A DNA stretch of 64,000 nucleotides from Pseudomonas luteola NBRC 103146 (GTDB taxonomy: Bacteria > Pseudomonadota > Gammaproteobacteria > Pseudomonadales > Pseudomonadaceae). Below, piece by piece: positions 29,149 to 37,391 of this stretch; within the stretch, counting starts at the first letter, position 1, and every line of letters begins with the position of its first letter. A program made the translations under genes and the position numbers. The stretch spans positions 1-64,000 of the forward strand of contig NZ_BDAE01000015.1 of NCBI RefSeq assembly GCF_002091675.1. The letters are read 5' to 3'. The notes beneath the pieces are model-generated. The model had not been told where the DNA came from. It saw only the letters and a list, made by a program, of their open reading frames with translations, and did not search any database.

Positions 29149-29180
29149 ATAAAAAAGGCCGCGTTAGCGGCCTTTTTTAT
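29149..29180. terminator. Bidirectional terminator between cysS and folD
   Basis: A perfect 14-bp stem (ATAAAAAAGGCCGC / GCGGCCTTTTTTAT) with a GTTA loop. It gives a U run in both directions. Confidence 0.93.
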
Positions 29181-29192
29181 GGGGAGATATTT

Positions 29193-30050
29193 TTATTCGG
29201 CATGCAGCTGTTCAGCTGCATAGAGCGTGTTCTCCAGTAGGCAGGCACGCGTCATGGGGCCAACACCGCCAGGAACAGGCGTGATCCAGCTGGCGCGTTC
29301 CAAAGCTGTTTCATATTCGACATCGCCAACCAGTTTTCCATCTGCCTGGCGGTTGATGCCTACGTCAATGACGATAGCGCCTTTCTTGATCCACTCGCCC
29401 TTCACTAGGCCTGGTTTGCCTGCCGCCACCACCACCAGGTCGGCCTGGCTGACATGAGCGGCCAGATCACGGGTGAAACGATGAGTAACTGTTACTGTAC
29501 AGCCGCCCAAGAGTAGCTCCAGCGCCATGGGGCGACCGACAATGTTGGAGGCGCCTACCACCACTGCATTCATGCCGTACAGGTCTGCCCCTATACTTTC
29601 CAGTAGACGCATGATGCCCTTGGGCGTACAGGGGCGGAGCAGGGGTATGCGTTGAGCGAGTCGACCTATATTGAACGGATGGAAACCATCAACATCCTTG
29701 TCGGGACTGATGCGCTCAAGCAGATTGGAAGCATCAAGGTGAGCGGGTAGGGGAAGCTGAAGCAGGATGCCGTCAACTGCAGCATCTGCGTTCAGTGAGT
29801 CAATCAGCGCTTCCAACTCCTGCTGTGTGGTGGTGCTGGGAAGGTCGTACGCCCTGGATACAAAGCCTACTTCCTCGCAGTCCTTTCTTTTGTGAGTAAC
29901 GTATACCGTGGAAGCTGGGTCGTCACCTACCAGAATGACTGCCAGGCCAGGGGCGCGTAACCCGTGTTGACGCCGCTGGGCAACGCGTTGGGCAATTTCT
30001 TGGCGGAGAGAAGCGGCGATCGCTTTACCGTCGATCAGTTGAGCAGTCAT
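29193..30050 (-). CDS. folD: Methylenetetrahydrofolate dehydrogenase / cyclohydrolase FolD
   Basis: A bifunctional enzyme interconverting 5,10-methylene-, 5,10-methenyl- and 10-formyl-tetrahydrofolate. From the ATG at 30050 ([16 protein letters not shown]) it is 285 residues, the usual length; the frame extends upstream to 30104 with 18 atypical residues. Visible: the catalytic Lys in [16 protein letters not shown], the [11 protein letters not shown] block, PCTPKGIM, the cofactor loop [15 protein letters not shown] and the C-terminal [18 protein letters not shown]. It stands alone, divergent from the tRNA operon and convergent with cysS. Confidence 0.96.
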   Translation of the reverse strand: MTAQLIDGKAIAASLRQEIAQRVAQRRQHGLRAPGLAVILVGDDPASTVYVTHKRKDCEEVGFVSRAYDLPSTTTQQELEALIDSLNADAAVDGILLQLPLPAHLDASNLLERISPDKDVDGFHPFNIGRLAQRIPLLRPCTPKGIMRLLESIGADLYGMNAVVVGASNIVGRPMALELLLGGCTVTVTHRFTRDLAAHVSQADLVVVAAGKPGLVKGEWIKKGAIVIDVGINRQADGKLVGDVEYETALERASWITPVPGGVGPMTRACLLENTLYAAEQLHAE

Positions 30051-30167
30051 ATGCAGATAGGTCTTGCTAATGGAGGAAGGATGCTTATTTTCGCATGTAC
30101 GCACTAAAGGAAGAAGCCTTGGTGAGAGGGTAGTGAACCTATCTTCTTAATTTTTTTAAAAAAATTG

Positions 30168-30196
30168 TTGACGAGTGGTCGAGTCATTCGTAATAT
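30168..30196 (+). promoter_or_regulatory. Strong promoter of the tRNA operon
   Basis: TTGACG (30168-30173), a 17-base spacer and TAATAT (30191-30196) give a near-consensus sigma-70 promoter. It is preceded by an A/T-rich upstream element and followed by a GC-rich discriminator (ACGCCCCGC), the feature linked to stringent control of stable RNA genes. The first tRNA starts about 100 bases later. Confidence 0.82.
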
Positions 30197-30301
30197 ACGC
30201 CCCGCTTGCCGAGCACAGCCTGAAACGAAATGAGAAGGCGATGCGAACCGGCTCAGCTTCTTAGGAGGCTGTTTCGTAAGCAACGGTTGCTGCGCAATAA
30301 A

Positions 30302-30378
30302 GCGCCCGTAGCTCAGCTGGATAGAGCATCCGCCTTCTAAGCGGATGGTCGCAGGTTCGAGTCCTGCCGGGCGCGCCA
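30302..30378 (+). tRNA. tRNA-Arg (anticodon TCT)
   Basis: A complete cloverleaf of 77 bases with encoded CCA. The acceptor stem is GCGCCCG / CGGGCGC, the anticodon loop is CTTCTAA (anticodon TCT, reads AGA/AGG), and the T arm contains GGTTCGAGTCC. First gene of a three-tRNA cluster. Confidence 0.97.
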
Positions 30379-30407
30379 TTGGCGGTTCGGCGCAAGCAAT
30401 GCAATAT

Positions 30408-30484
30408 GGTGGGCGTAGCTCAGTTGGTAGAGCACAGGATTGTGGCTCCTGGTGTCGTGGGTTCGATTCCCATCGTCCACCCCA
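30408..30484 (+). tRNA. tRNA-His (anticodon GTG)
   Basis: A 77-base tRNA including the extra 5' G(-1) opposite C73 that marks tRNA-His, and encoded CCA. The anticodon loop is TTGTGGC (anticodon GTG), and the T arm has GGTTCGATTCC. It begins 30 bases after tRNA-Arg. Confidence 0.97.
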
Positions 30485-30490
30485 TATTGA

Positions 30491-30521
30491 GAACATCAGG
30501 TATTATTAATGCCTGATGTTC
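30491..30521 (+). other. Hairpin between tRNA-His and tRNA-Leu
   Basis: A perfect 10-bp stem GAACATCAGG / CCTGATGTTC with an 11-base A/T-rich loop, followed by GTTTTAAG. It could be a partial terminator or a processing signal in the tRNA precursor. Confidence 0.6.
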
Positions 30522-30535
30522 GTTTTAAGTGTTAC

Positions 30536-30620
30536 GCGGATGTGGTGGAATTGGTAGACACACTGGATTTAGGTTCCAGCGCCGCAAGGTGTGAGAGTTC
30601 GAGTCTCTCCGTCCGCACCA
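30536..30620 (+). tRNA. tRNA-Leu (anticodon TAG)
   Basis: An 85-base class II tRNA with the long variable arm of leucine tRNAs. Acceptor GCGGATG / CGTCCGC, anticodon stem-loop CTGGA-TTTAGGT-TCCAG (anticodon TAG, reads CUN), encoded CCA at the 3' end. Last tRNA of the cluster; a terminator follows. Confidence 0.97.
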
Positions 30621-30625
30621 TAGTG

Positions 30626-30656
30626 AAAAAGCCGACAGCGATGTCGGTTTTTTTTT
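30626..30656 (+). terminator. Terminator of the tRNA operon
   Basis: A CCGAC / GTCGG stem (30632-30636 and 30643-30647) with A5 before it and a run of nine T after it, directly behind tRNA-Leu. Confidence 0.88.
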
Positions 30657-30746
30657 GCCTTGAAAATGGCTGGCATGTTTCGGGTATGAGCGAGAGGGGT
30701 TGCAGGCTTTTTTCATGCTTGGTGACCAATACCTGCTTTATGCAGG

Positions 30747-30775
30747 ATGACTTCCGTATCCTCTACCTCTAGAAT
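30747..30775 (+). promoter_or_regulatory. Possible sigma-70 promoter of tig
   Basis: ATGACT (-35, 4 of 6) and TAGAAT (-10, 5 of 6) separated by 17 bases, ending 60 bases before the tig ATG. It is supported by the match and spacing only. Confidence 0.45.
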
Positions 30776-30835
30776 GCTTGCCCTGTTTCTGGGGGCCGGA
30801 ACGGCCGGCCTATGTCTGTGCCATGAGGATTATCC

Positions 30836-32146
30836 ATGCAAGTTTCTGTTGAAAGCACCTCCGCTCTTGAGCGCCGAATGACCGTAGGCGTGCCGGCCGA
30901 GCGTATCGAGACCGAAGTCGCCAAGCGTCTGCAGCAAACTGCTCGCCGCGTTAAAGTGCCTGGTTTCCGTCCTGGTAAGGTGCCGATGAGTGTCATTCGT
31001 CAGCGCTACGAAGCCAGCGCTCGTCAGGAAGCCTTTGGTGATCTGATTCAAGAAACATTCTACGAAGCCATCGTTCAGGAAAAACTGAACCCGGCAGGTG
31101 CGCCTTCTGTTGAGCCCAAGGCTTACGAAAAAGGCAAAGACCTTGAATACGTCGCTACATTCGAAGTATTCCCTGAGTTTGAAGTGAAAGGCCTGGAAGA
31201 CATTCAGGTTGAGCGTCTGCAGTCCGAAGTCGCTGATAGCGATCTGGATAACATGCTTGAGATTTTGCGTAAGCAGAACACTCGTTATGAGGAAGTCGAC
31301 CGCGAAGCGGCCAACGATGATCAGGTCACTATCGATTTCGTAGGCAAGATCGACGGTGAAGCCTTCCAGGGCGGCTCTGCAAACGGTACTCAGCTGGTGC
31401 TGGGCTCCGGCCGCATGATTCCGGGCTTCGAGGAAGGCCTGGTGGGTGCAAAGGCGGGCGAAGAGCGTGTGCTTAATCTGACCTTCCCGGAGGATTATCA
31501 GAACCTGGATCTGGCTGGCAAGACTGCCGAGTTCAGTGTGAAGGTAACCAAGGTTTCTGCTCCGCAGCTACCTGAAATGAACGAAGAGTTCTTTGCTCAG
31601 TTCGGCGTTCAGGAGTCTACTCTGGAAGGCTTCCGTGCTGAAGTTCGCAAGAACATGGACCGTGAGCTGCGTCAGGCGATCAAGAACAAGGTCAAGAACC
31701 AAGTTATGGATGGCCTTATTGCTGCTAACCCGATCGAAGTTCCAGCCGCTCTGATCAACAGCGAAGTTGATCGTCTGCGTGTTCAGGCTGTTCAGCAGTT
31801 CGGTGGCAACATCAAGCCCGATCAACTGCCGGCTGAGCTGTTTACCGAGCAGGCTAAGCGCCGTGTTGTTCTGGGTCTGATCATTGCGGAAATGGTCAAG
31901 CAGTTTGAGCTCAAGCCTGACGACGAGCGTGTACGTGCACTGATCGAGGAAATGGCCTCTGCCTACCAGGAGCCTGAGCAGGTCGTTGCCTGGTACTACC
32001 AGAACGAGCAGCAATTGAACGAAGTGCGTTCGGTTGTACTCGAAGAACAAGTCGTAGATACTGTTCTTGAAAAGGCTAAAGTGACCGATAAGCAGGTTTC
32101 CTACGAGGACGCGGTCAAACCGGCCGAGGCCCCGCAAGCAGCCTGA
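30836..32146 (+). CDS. tig: Trigger factor (ribosome-associated chaperone)
   Basis: A 436-residue chaperone and peptidyl-prolyl isomerase that meets nascent chains at the ribosome exit. The N-terminal ribosome-binding domain has [18 protein letters not shown], which includes the GFRPGK signature (about 42-47). The FKBP-type PPIase domain is at about 150-245 ([28 protein letters not shown]). The C-terminal helical chaperone arms fill the rest, ending in a short tail. It opens the tig-clpP-clpX-lon-hupB-ppiD block, an order conserved in Pseudomonas and many proteobacteria. Confidence 0.97.
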   Translation: MQVSVESTSALERRMTVGVPAERIETEVAKRLQQTARRVKVPGFRPGKVPMSVIRQRYEASARQEAFGDLIQETFYEAIVQEKLNPAGAPSVEPKAYEKGKDLEYVATFEVFPEFEVKGLEDIQVERLQSEVADSDLDNMLEILRKQNTRYEEVDREAANDDQVTIDFVGKIDGEAFQGGSANGTQLVLGSGRMIPGFEEGLVGAKAGEERVLNLTFPEDYQNLDLAGKTAEFSVKVTKVSAPQLPEMNEEFFAQFGVQESTLEGFRAEVRKNMDRELRQAIKNKVKNQVMDGLIAANPIEVPAALINSEVDRLRVQAVQQFGGNIKPDQLPAELFTEQAKRRVVLGLIIAEMVKQFELKPDDERVRALIEEMASAYQEPEQVVAWYYQNEQQLNEVRSVVLEEQVVDTVLEKAKVTDKQVSYEDAVKPAEAPQAA

Positions 32147-32166
32147 TCTTTACCCGCCTCGAATCA

Positions 32167-32193
32167 CATAAGCCAGCCTCGTGCTGGCTTATG
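32167..32193 (+). terminator. Hairpin between tig and clpP
   Basis: A perfect 11-bp stem CATAAGCCAGC / GCTGGCTTATG with loop CTCGT, 20 bases after tig. The following CGTCTTAAG is not a good T run, so it may be an attenuator or an mRNA stabiliser rather than a full stop. Confidence 0.5.
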
Positions 32194-32236
32194 CGTCTTA
32201 AGGCAAGACCATCCTGATAGGGAGTGATCGCAGGAC

Positions 32237-32878
32237 ATGTCCCGCAATTCGTTCATGCAAACAATGCCCGAAGTTCAAGCCGCTGGCGGCCTGGTGCCCA
32301 TGGTGGTCGAACAATCTGCTCGTGGCGAGCGCGCGTATGATATCTACTCGCGTCTGCTCAAGGAGCGGGTGATTTTCCTGGTAGGCCAGGTCGAAGACTA
32401 TATGGCCAACCTGGTGGTCGCTCAGCTTCTGTTTCTGGAAGCGGAGAACCCTGACAAGGATATTCACCTCTACATCAACTCACCTGGTGGTTCGGTGACA
32501 GCTGGTATGTCTATCTATGACACCATGCAGTTCATTAAGCCCGATGTCTCGACAATCTGCGTAGGCCAGGCGTGCAGTATGGGTGCCTTGCTGCTGGCAG
32601 GTGGTACTGCCGGCAAACGCTACTGTCTGCCTCACTCTCGTATGATGATCCACCAGCCCTTGGGTGGCTTTCAGGGTCAGGCATCGGACATCGAAATTCA
32701 CGCGCGTGAAATTTTGACGATCCGTGAGCGTCTAAACAAAGTGTTGGCCCATCATACGGGTCAACCCATGGATGTTATCGCCCGTGATACCGATCGCGAT
32801 AACTTCATGAGCGGTGATGAGGCTGTGAAATACGGCTTGATCGACAAGGTGTTGGAAAAGCGCAATATTCCCGCTTGA
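32237..32878 (+). CDS. clpP: ATP-dependent Clp protease proteolytic subunit
   Basis: A 213-residue serine protease subunit that forms the two-ring tetradecamer used by ClpX and ClpA. The catalytic triad is readable: Ser114 in [11 protein letters not shown], His139 in [10 protein letters not shown] and Asp188 in the DTDRDNF segment. The N-terminus [14 protein letters not shown] probably contains a short propeptide. It ends 104 bases before clpX, and an unusually long hairpin lies in that gap. It works with the ATPase encoded next door. Confidence 0.97.
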   Translation: MSRNSFMQTMPEVQAAGGLVPMVVEQSARGERAYDIYSRLLKERVIFLVGQVEDYMANLVVAQLLFLEAENPDKDIHLYINSPGGSVTAGMSIYDTMQFIKPDVSTICVGQACSMGALLLAGGTAGKRYCLPHSRMMIHQPLGGFQGQASDIEIHAREILTIRERLNKVLAHHTGQPMDVIARDTDRDNFMSGDEAVKYGLIDKVLEKRNIPA

Positions 32879-32883
32879 GCCGG

Positions 32884-32924
32884 CAAGCCTGCCACTAAGT
32901 CATGATTACTGAGTGGCAGGCTTG
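32884..32924 (+). terminator. Long hairpin between clpP and clpX
   Basis: A perfect 13-bp stem CAAGCCTGCCACT / AGTGGCAGGCTTG (32884-32896 and 32912-32924) with a 15-base loop starts 6 bases after the clpP stop. No T run follows. It may tune the ratio of clpP to clpX transcripts. Confidence 0.5.
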
Positions 32925-32982
32925 AAAATGCATAGATTTGCCTTCATCTTGTTCCTGTAAGTAACCCGATTGGATTGATCGA

Positions 32983-34263
32983 ATGACAGATACTCGCAAC
33001 GGTGACGACAACGGCAAGCTGTTGTATTGCTCTTTCTGCGGCAAGAGCCAGCATGAAGTGCGTAAGTTGATTGCCGGTCCCTCAGTCTTTATTTGCGATG
33101 AATGTGTCGACCTGTGCAATGACATCATCCGTGAGGAAGTACAGGAAGCCCAGGCCGAAAACAGTGCACATAAACTTCCAGCACCTAAAGAAATCAGTAC
33201 GATTCTTGATCAGTACGTGATTGGTCAGGAACGTGCCAAGAAAGTATTGGCTGTAGCGGTATACAACCACTACAAGCGTCTCAACCAACGTGAGAAGAAA
33301 GATGACGTTGAGTTGGGCAAGAGTAATATTCTGCTTATTGGACCGACAGGTTCCGGTAAGACTTTGCTGGCTGAAACGCTGGCACGTCTGTTGAACGTAC
33401 CGTTTACCATTGCGGACGCCACTACGTTAACCGAAGCAGGTTACGTGGGTGAGGACGTTGAAAATATTATTCAGAAGCTTTTGCAGAAGTGCGATTACGA
33501 TGTTGAAAAAGCCCAGATGGGCATCGTCTATATCGATGAGATCGACAAGATTTCGCGCAAGTCTGATAACCCCTCTATTACTCGAGATGTATCGGGTGAG
33601 GGCGTGCAGCAGGCTCTGCTCAAGCTGATTGAAGGTACGGTAGCCTCAGTACCCCCGCAGGGCGGACGCAAGCATCCTCAGCAGGAGTTCCTGCAGGTGG
33701 ATACGCGTAACATCCTGTTTATCTGTGGCGGTGCATTTGCCGGATTGGAAAAGGTCATCCAGAGCCGTTCTACCAAGGCGGGCGGAATTGGTTTCAATGC
33801 CGAAGTCCGTAGCCAGGAATTGGGCAAGAAAATCGGTGAGTCACTTCGTGATGCCGAGCCTGAAGATCTGGTCAAGTTTGGTCTTATCCCAGAGTTCGTT
33901 GGTCGTTTGCCTGTAATCGCAACGCTAGATGAACTTGACGAAGCGGCGCTCATGCAGATTCTGACCGAGCCCAAGAATGCACTGACCAAGCAGTATGGCA
34001 AACTCTTCGAAATGGAAGAGGTGGATCTCGAGTTCCGTCCAGACGCTTTGAAGGCAGTGGCCCGCAAGGCATTGGAACGTAAAACAGGCGCACGTGGTCT
34101 ACGGTCCATACTCGAGGGCGTTCTGCTCGATACGATGTATGAGATTCCTTCTCAGAAGGAGGTCAGCAAAGTCGTCATCGATGAGAGCGTCATTGAGGGT
34201 ACTTCCCAACCGTTGTTGATTTACGAAAACAACGACCCGGTCAAAGCGGCACCGGATGCATAA
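32983..34263 (+). CDS. clpX: ATP-dependent Clp protease ATP-binding subunit ClpX
   Basis: A 426-residue AAA+ unfoldase that feeds substrates to ClpP. The N-terminal zinc-binding domain carries Cys16, Cys19, Cys38 and Cys41. Walker A is GPTGSGKT near 119-126, Walker B is VYIDEIDKI near 182, and the IGF-type ClpP-docking loop appears in the GGIGFNAEV region near 267. Sensor-2 is in the C-terminal [10 protein letters not shown] segment. The length fits the family. It lies between clpP and lon in the same direction. Confidence 0.97.
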   Translation: MTDTRNGDDNGKLLYCSFCGKSQHEVRKLIAGPSVFICDECVDLCNDIIREEVQEAQAENSAHKLPAPKEISTILDQYVIGQERAKKVLAVAVYNHYKRLNQREKKDDVELGKSNILLIGPTGSGKTLLAETLARLLNVPFTIADATTLTEAGYVGEDVENIIQKLLQKCDYDVEKAQMGIVYIDEIDKISRKSDNPSITRDVSGEGVQQALLKLIEGTVASVPPQGGRKHPQQEFLQVDTRNILFICGGAFAGLEKVIQSRSTKAGGIGFNAEVRSQELGKKIGESLRDAEPEDLVKFGLIPEFVGRLPVIATLDELDEAALMQILTEPKNALTKQYGKLFEMEEVDLEFRPDALKAVARKALERKTGARGLRSILEGVLLDTMYEIPSQKEVSKVVIDESVIEGTSQPLLIYENNDPVKAAPDA

Positions 34264-34269
34264 ATAAAA

Positions 34270-34289
34270 AGGGGCCCTGCGGGGCCCTT
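34270..34289 (+). terminator. Possible terminator after clpX
   Basis: A GC-rich stem AGGGGCC / GGCCCTT (one G-U pair, six-base loop CTGCGG) a few bases after the clpX stop, with A5 upstream but only CGCATTA downstream. Weak as a terminator. Confidence 0.4.
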
Positions 34290-34391
34290 CGCATTAATTA
34301 GCCTTGTTTTCTGATCGATCAGGCCGCATGTTAGAAAAACATGCCATACGGTCGTTTCTATGCGGCCAGTCGAATGCCAAGAGCTGAAACC

Positions 34392-36791
34392 ATGAATAAA
34401 ACGATTGAATTGCCTCTTTTACCACTGCGTGATGTAGTGGTGTATCCGCACATGGTAATTCCGCTCTTTGTTGGGCGTGAAAAATCTGTTGAGGCCCTGG
34501 AAGCTGCCATGGCCAGCGACAAGCAGATCCTACTGCTTGCGCAAAAGAATCCTACCGACGATGATCCAGACTCCGATGGCCTGTACCGCATGGGTACCGT
34601 TGCCACTGTCTTGCAACTGCTCAAACTTCCTGATGGCACTGTTAAAGTGCTGGTAGAGGGTGAGCAGCGCGGCAACATTGAGCGTTTTGTTGAGGCCAAG
34701 GGTTATTCTCGCGCTGAGGTTCAGCTGATCGAGGATACCGAAGCGGCAGACCGCGAGTCGGAAGTCTTTGTTCGTAGCCTGATGAGCCAGTTCGAGCAAT
34801 ATGTCCAGCTGGGCAAGAAAGTGCCAGCAGAGGTGCTGTCTTCACTTAATGGTATCGACGATCCAGGTCGCCTGGTCGATACGATGGCAGCCCATATGGC
34901 GCTTAAGCTTGAGCAGAAGCAGGAAATCCTTGAGATCGTAGATCTTGCTGAGCGAGTCGAGCACGTTCTGGCGTTGCTGGACGCAGAAATCGATCTGTTG
35001 CAGGTCGAGAAGCGGATCCGTGGTCGCGTCAAGAAGCAGATGGAGCGTAGCCAGCGCGAGTATTATCTGAATGAGCAGATGAAGGCCATTCAGAAAGAGC
35101 TGGGCGACATCGACGAAGGCCACAGTGAAATCGATGACCTGAAAAAGCGCATCGACAATGCTGGTCTGACCAAGGAAGCGTTGGCTAAGGCCAATGCAGA
35201 GCTGAACAAGCTCAAGCAGATGTCTCCCATGTCTGCCGAGGCCACAGTAGTACGTTCCTACATTGACTGGCTTGTGAATGTCCCATGGAAGGCGGAAAGC
35301 AAGGTCCGTTTGGATCTGAGCAAGGCCGAGGACATTCTTGATGAAGATCACTACGGTCTTGAGGAAGTCAAAGATCGGATTCTGGAGTATCTCGCTGTCC
35401 AGAAACGAGTCAAGAAAGTACGTGGCCCGGTATTGTGCCTGGTTGGTCCGCCTGGGGTAGGTAAGACGTCTCTGGCTGAGTCCATCGCGCGCTCCACCGG
35501 CCGCAAGTTCGTTCGTATGGCCCTGGGTGGTGTGCGTGATGAGGCTGAGATTCGTGGCCATCGTCGTACGTATATCGGCTCCATGCCTGGTCGTTTGATT
35601 CAAAAGATGACCAAGGTTGGCGTGCGTAACCCATTGTTCCTGCTCGATGAAATCGACAAGATGGGTAACGACATGCGTGGTGATCCGGCCTCCGCTCTGC
35701 TCGAGGTGCTGGATCCAGAACAGAACCACAACTTCAATGATCACTATCTGGAAGTTGATTACGATCTGTCGGATGTTATGTTTCTTTGTACGGCCAACTC
35801 CATGAATATTCCGGCACCGTTGCTGGATCGTATGGAAGTGATTCGTCTGCCTGGCTATACGGAAGACGAAAAGGTCAATATCGCTACCAAGTACCTGATA
35901 CCCAAGCAGGTCAAGGCAAACGGTTTGAAGAAGACCGAAGTGACCTTTGACGAGGCTGCTCTAAGAGACATGGTGCGTTACTACACCCGCGAGGCGGGGG
36001 TACGTAGCCTTGAACGTCAGGTTGCCAAGGTTTGCCGCAAGATTGTCAAGGAGCACGCCAAGGAAAAAGCGGCTCAACAGGCTGCTGTCACCAGTGAAAG
36101 CCTCGAGCACTACCTGGGTGTACGTAAGTTCCGTTATGGTTTGGCTGAACAGCAGGACCAGATCGGCCAGGTCACAGGGCTAGCCTGGACGCAGGTTGGC
36201 GGCGAGCTTCTGACTATTGAAGCGGCTGTTGTGCCGGGGAAAGGGCAGTTGATCAAAACCGGTTCGCTGGGCGATGTAATGGCGGAATCCATTACTGCAG
36301 CACTGACGGTTGTGCGTAGCCGTGGTAAGAGCCTTGGTATTCCCAAGGACTTCCATGAGAAGCACGATATCCACATTCACGTACCAGAAGGCGCTACACC
36401 CAAAGATGGTCCAAGTGCTGGTATCGGTATGTGCACCGCGCTGGTGTCGGCTGCTACCCGGATCCCAGTGCGTGCTGATGTAGCCATGACAGGTGAGATT
36501 ACGCTGCGTGGCCAGGTACTGGCCATTGGTGGTTTGAAGGAGAAATTACTGGCGGCACATCGTGGGGGAATCCGTACGGTGGTCATTCCGGAGGAGAATG
36601 TACGCGATCTGCGCGACATTCCGGATAATATTAAGGCCGATTTGGTGATTAAGCCTGTCAAATGGATTGACGAGGTCCTTCAGGTTGCGCTGCAATATGC
36701 GCCGGAGCCCTTGCCAGATGCGGCTCCTGAAATAGTCACGAATGAAGAAAAGCGCGAGCAGGATTCAAAAGAAAGAATCAGCACGCACTAG
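34392..36791 (+). CDS. lon: ATP-dependent protease Lon
   Basis: A 799-residue AAA+ serine protease degrading misfolded and regulatory proteins. The start at ATG 34392 gives MNKTIELPLLPLRDVVVYPHM, the conserved Lon N-terminus; an upstream in-frame ATG (34341) adds 17 residues. The substrate domain covers about 1-190, a coiled-coil region about 200-270, and the AAA+ module has Walker A GPPGVGKT at 352-359 and Walker B LFLLDEIDKMG near 418. The protease domain has the catalytic Ser675 in KDGPSAGIGM and a Lys about 43 residues later. It ends in an acidic/basic polar tail. It is followed by hupB. Confidence 0.97.
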   Translation: MNKTIELPLLPLRDVVVYPHMVIPLFVGREKSVEALEAAMASDKQILLLAQKNPTDDDPDSDGLYRMGTVATVLQLLKLPDGTVKVLVEGEQRGNIERFVEAKGYSRAEVQLIEDTEAADRESEVFVRSLMSQFEQYVQLGKKVPAEVLSSLNGIDDPGRLVDTMAAHMALKLEQKQEILEIVDLAERVEHVLALLDAEIDLLQVEKRIRGRVKKQMERSQREYYLNEQMKAIQKELGDIDEGHSEIDDLKKRIDNAGLTKEALAKANAELNKLKQMSPMSAEATVVRSYIDWLVNVPWKAESKVRLDLSKAEDILDEDHYGLEEVKDRILEYLAVQKRVKKVRGPVLCLVGPPGVGKTSLAESIARSTGRKFVRMALGGVRDEAEIRGHRRTYIGSMPGRLIQKMTKVGVRNPLFLLDEIDKMGNDMRGDPASALLEVLDPEQNHNFNDHYLEVDYDLSDVMFLCTANSMNIPAPLLDRMEVIRLPGYTEDEKVNIATKYLIPKQVKANGLKKTEVTFDEAALRDMVRYYTREAGVRSLERQVAKVCRKIVKEHAKEKAAQQAAVTSESLEHYLGVRKFRYGLAEQQDQIGQVTGLAWTQVGGELLTIEAAVVPGKGQLIKTGSLGDVMAESITAALTVVRSRGKSLGIPKDFHEKHDIHIHVPEGATPKDGPSAGIGMCTALVSAATRIPVRADVAMTGEITLRGQVLAIGGLKEKLLAAHRGGIRTVVIPEENVRDLRDIPDNIKADLVIKPVKWIDEVLQVALQYAPEPLPDAAPEIVTNEEKREQDSKERISTH

Positions 36792-36802
36792 CCAGAGCTT
36801 CC

Positions 36803-36832
36803 TTGACACTTTTTTTGAGCCCTTGATATAAA
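36803..36832 (+). promoter_or_regulatory. Probable strong promoter of hupB
   Basis: TTGACA (36803-36808), an 18-base spacer and TATAAA (36827-36832), just after the lon stop and about 92 bases before the hupB start. The hexamers sit inside an imperfect inverted repeat (36804-36811 with 36843-36850, and 36817-36821 with 36835-36839). Confidence 0.75.
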
Positions 36833-36924
36833 GCGGCTCTTCAAGTGTCAGGCATGCCTCACAGCATCCATTTTTGCCTACACACGTAATATATTCTTAT
36901 CAGAAATGAACAAGGGGACTTAGA

Positions 36925-37197
36925 GTGAACAAGTCGGAACTGATCGATGCCGTTGCTGCATCTGCTGATATCCCGAAAGCTGTAGCTGGGCGCGCTTTGG
37001 ACGCAGTGATCGAATCTATTACTGGTGCCCTGAAGAGCGGTGATCCGGTTGTGCTTGTCGGTTTCGGCACTTTCGCTGTCAAAGAGCGTGCAGCACGCAC
37101 TGGCCGCAATCCGCAGACTGGCAAGCCGATCGAAATCGAAGCTGCCAAGATCCCTGGTTTCAAGCCCGGCAAAGCGCTCAAGGATGCTGTGAACTGA
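36925..37197 (+). CDS. hupB: DNA-binding protein HU-beta
   Basis: A 90-residue histone-like protein that bends and packs DNA in the nucleoid. The start is a GTG (protein [18 protein letters not shown]), with GGGGAC about 10 bases upstream. Family features: [30 protein letters not shown], the DNA-binding beta arm with the intercalating Pro in RNPQTG, and [16 protein letters not shown] at the end. It has its own strong promoter after lon and a terminator after it, so it is probably transcribed mostly as a single gene. Confidence 0.97.
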   Translation: MNKSELIDAVAASADIPKAVAGRALDAVIESITGALKSGDPVVLVGFGTFAVKERAARTGRNPQTGKPIEIEAAKIPGFKPGKALKDAVN

Positions 37198-37302
37198 GTG
37201 CTTAAGGGTTTTGGTTTCAATAGACGTCTGTCTGTTGAGTTCTAGCACGTGATACCGTTTGGTTCATTCCGCACGAAGACTCGCCAAAGCCCCGTTTAAC
37301 AG

Positions 37303-37330
37303 AAGGCGCATCCTCTGATGCGCCTTTTCT
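37303..37330 (+). terminator. Terminator between hupB and ppiD
   Basis: A 10-bp stem AAGGCGCATC / GATGCGCCTT with loop CTCT, followed by TTCTCT, about 105 bases after hupB. Confidence 0.8.
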
Positions 37331-37391
37331 CTATTCGCAATTCACCCATGCTGCCTAGCCTTTGGCCAGATGCAGCCGTTTTGGGGGGCGC

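Noticed and set aside
34842-35744. A 300-codon open frame antisense to lon
   Set aside because: Shadow of the lon AAA+ region; no recognisable domain and no start signals.
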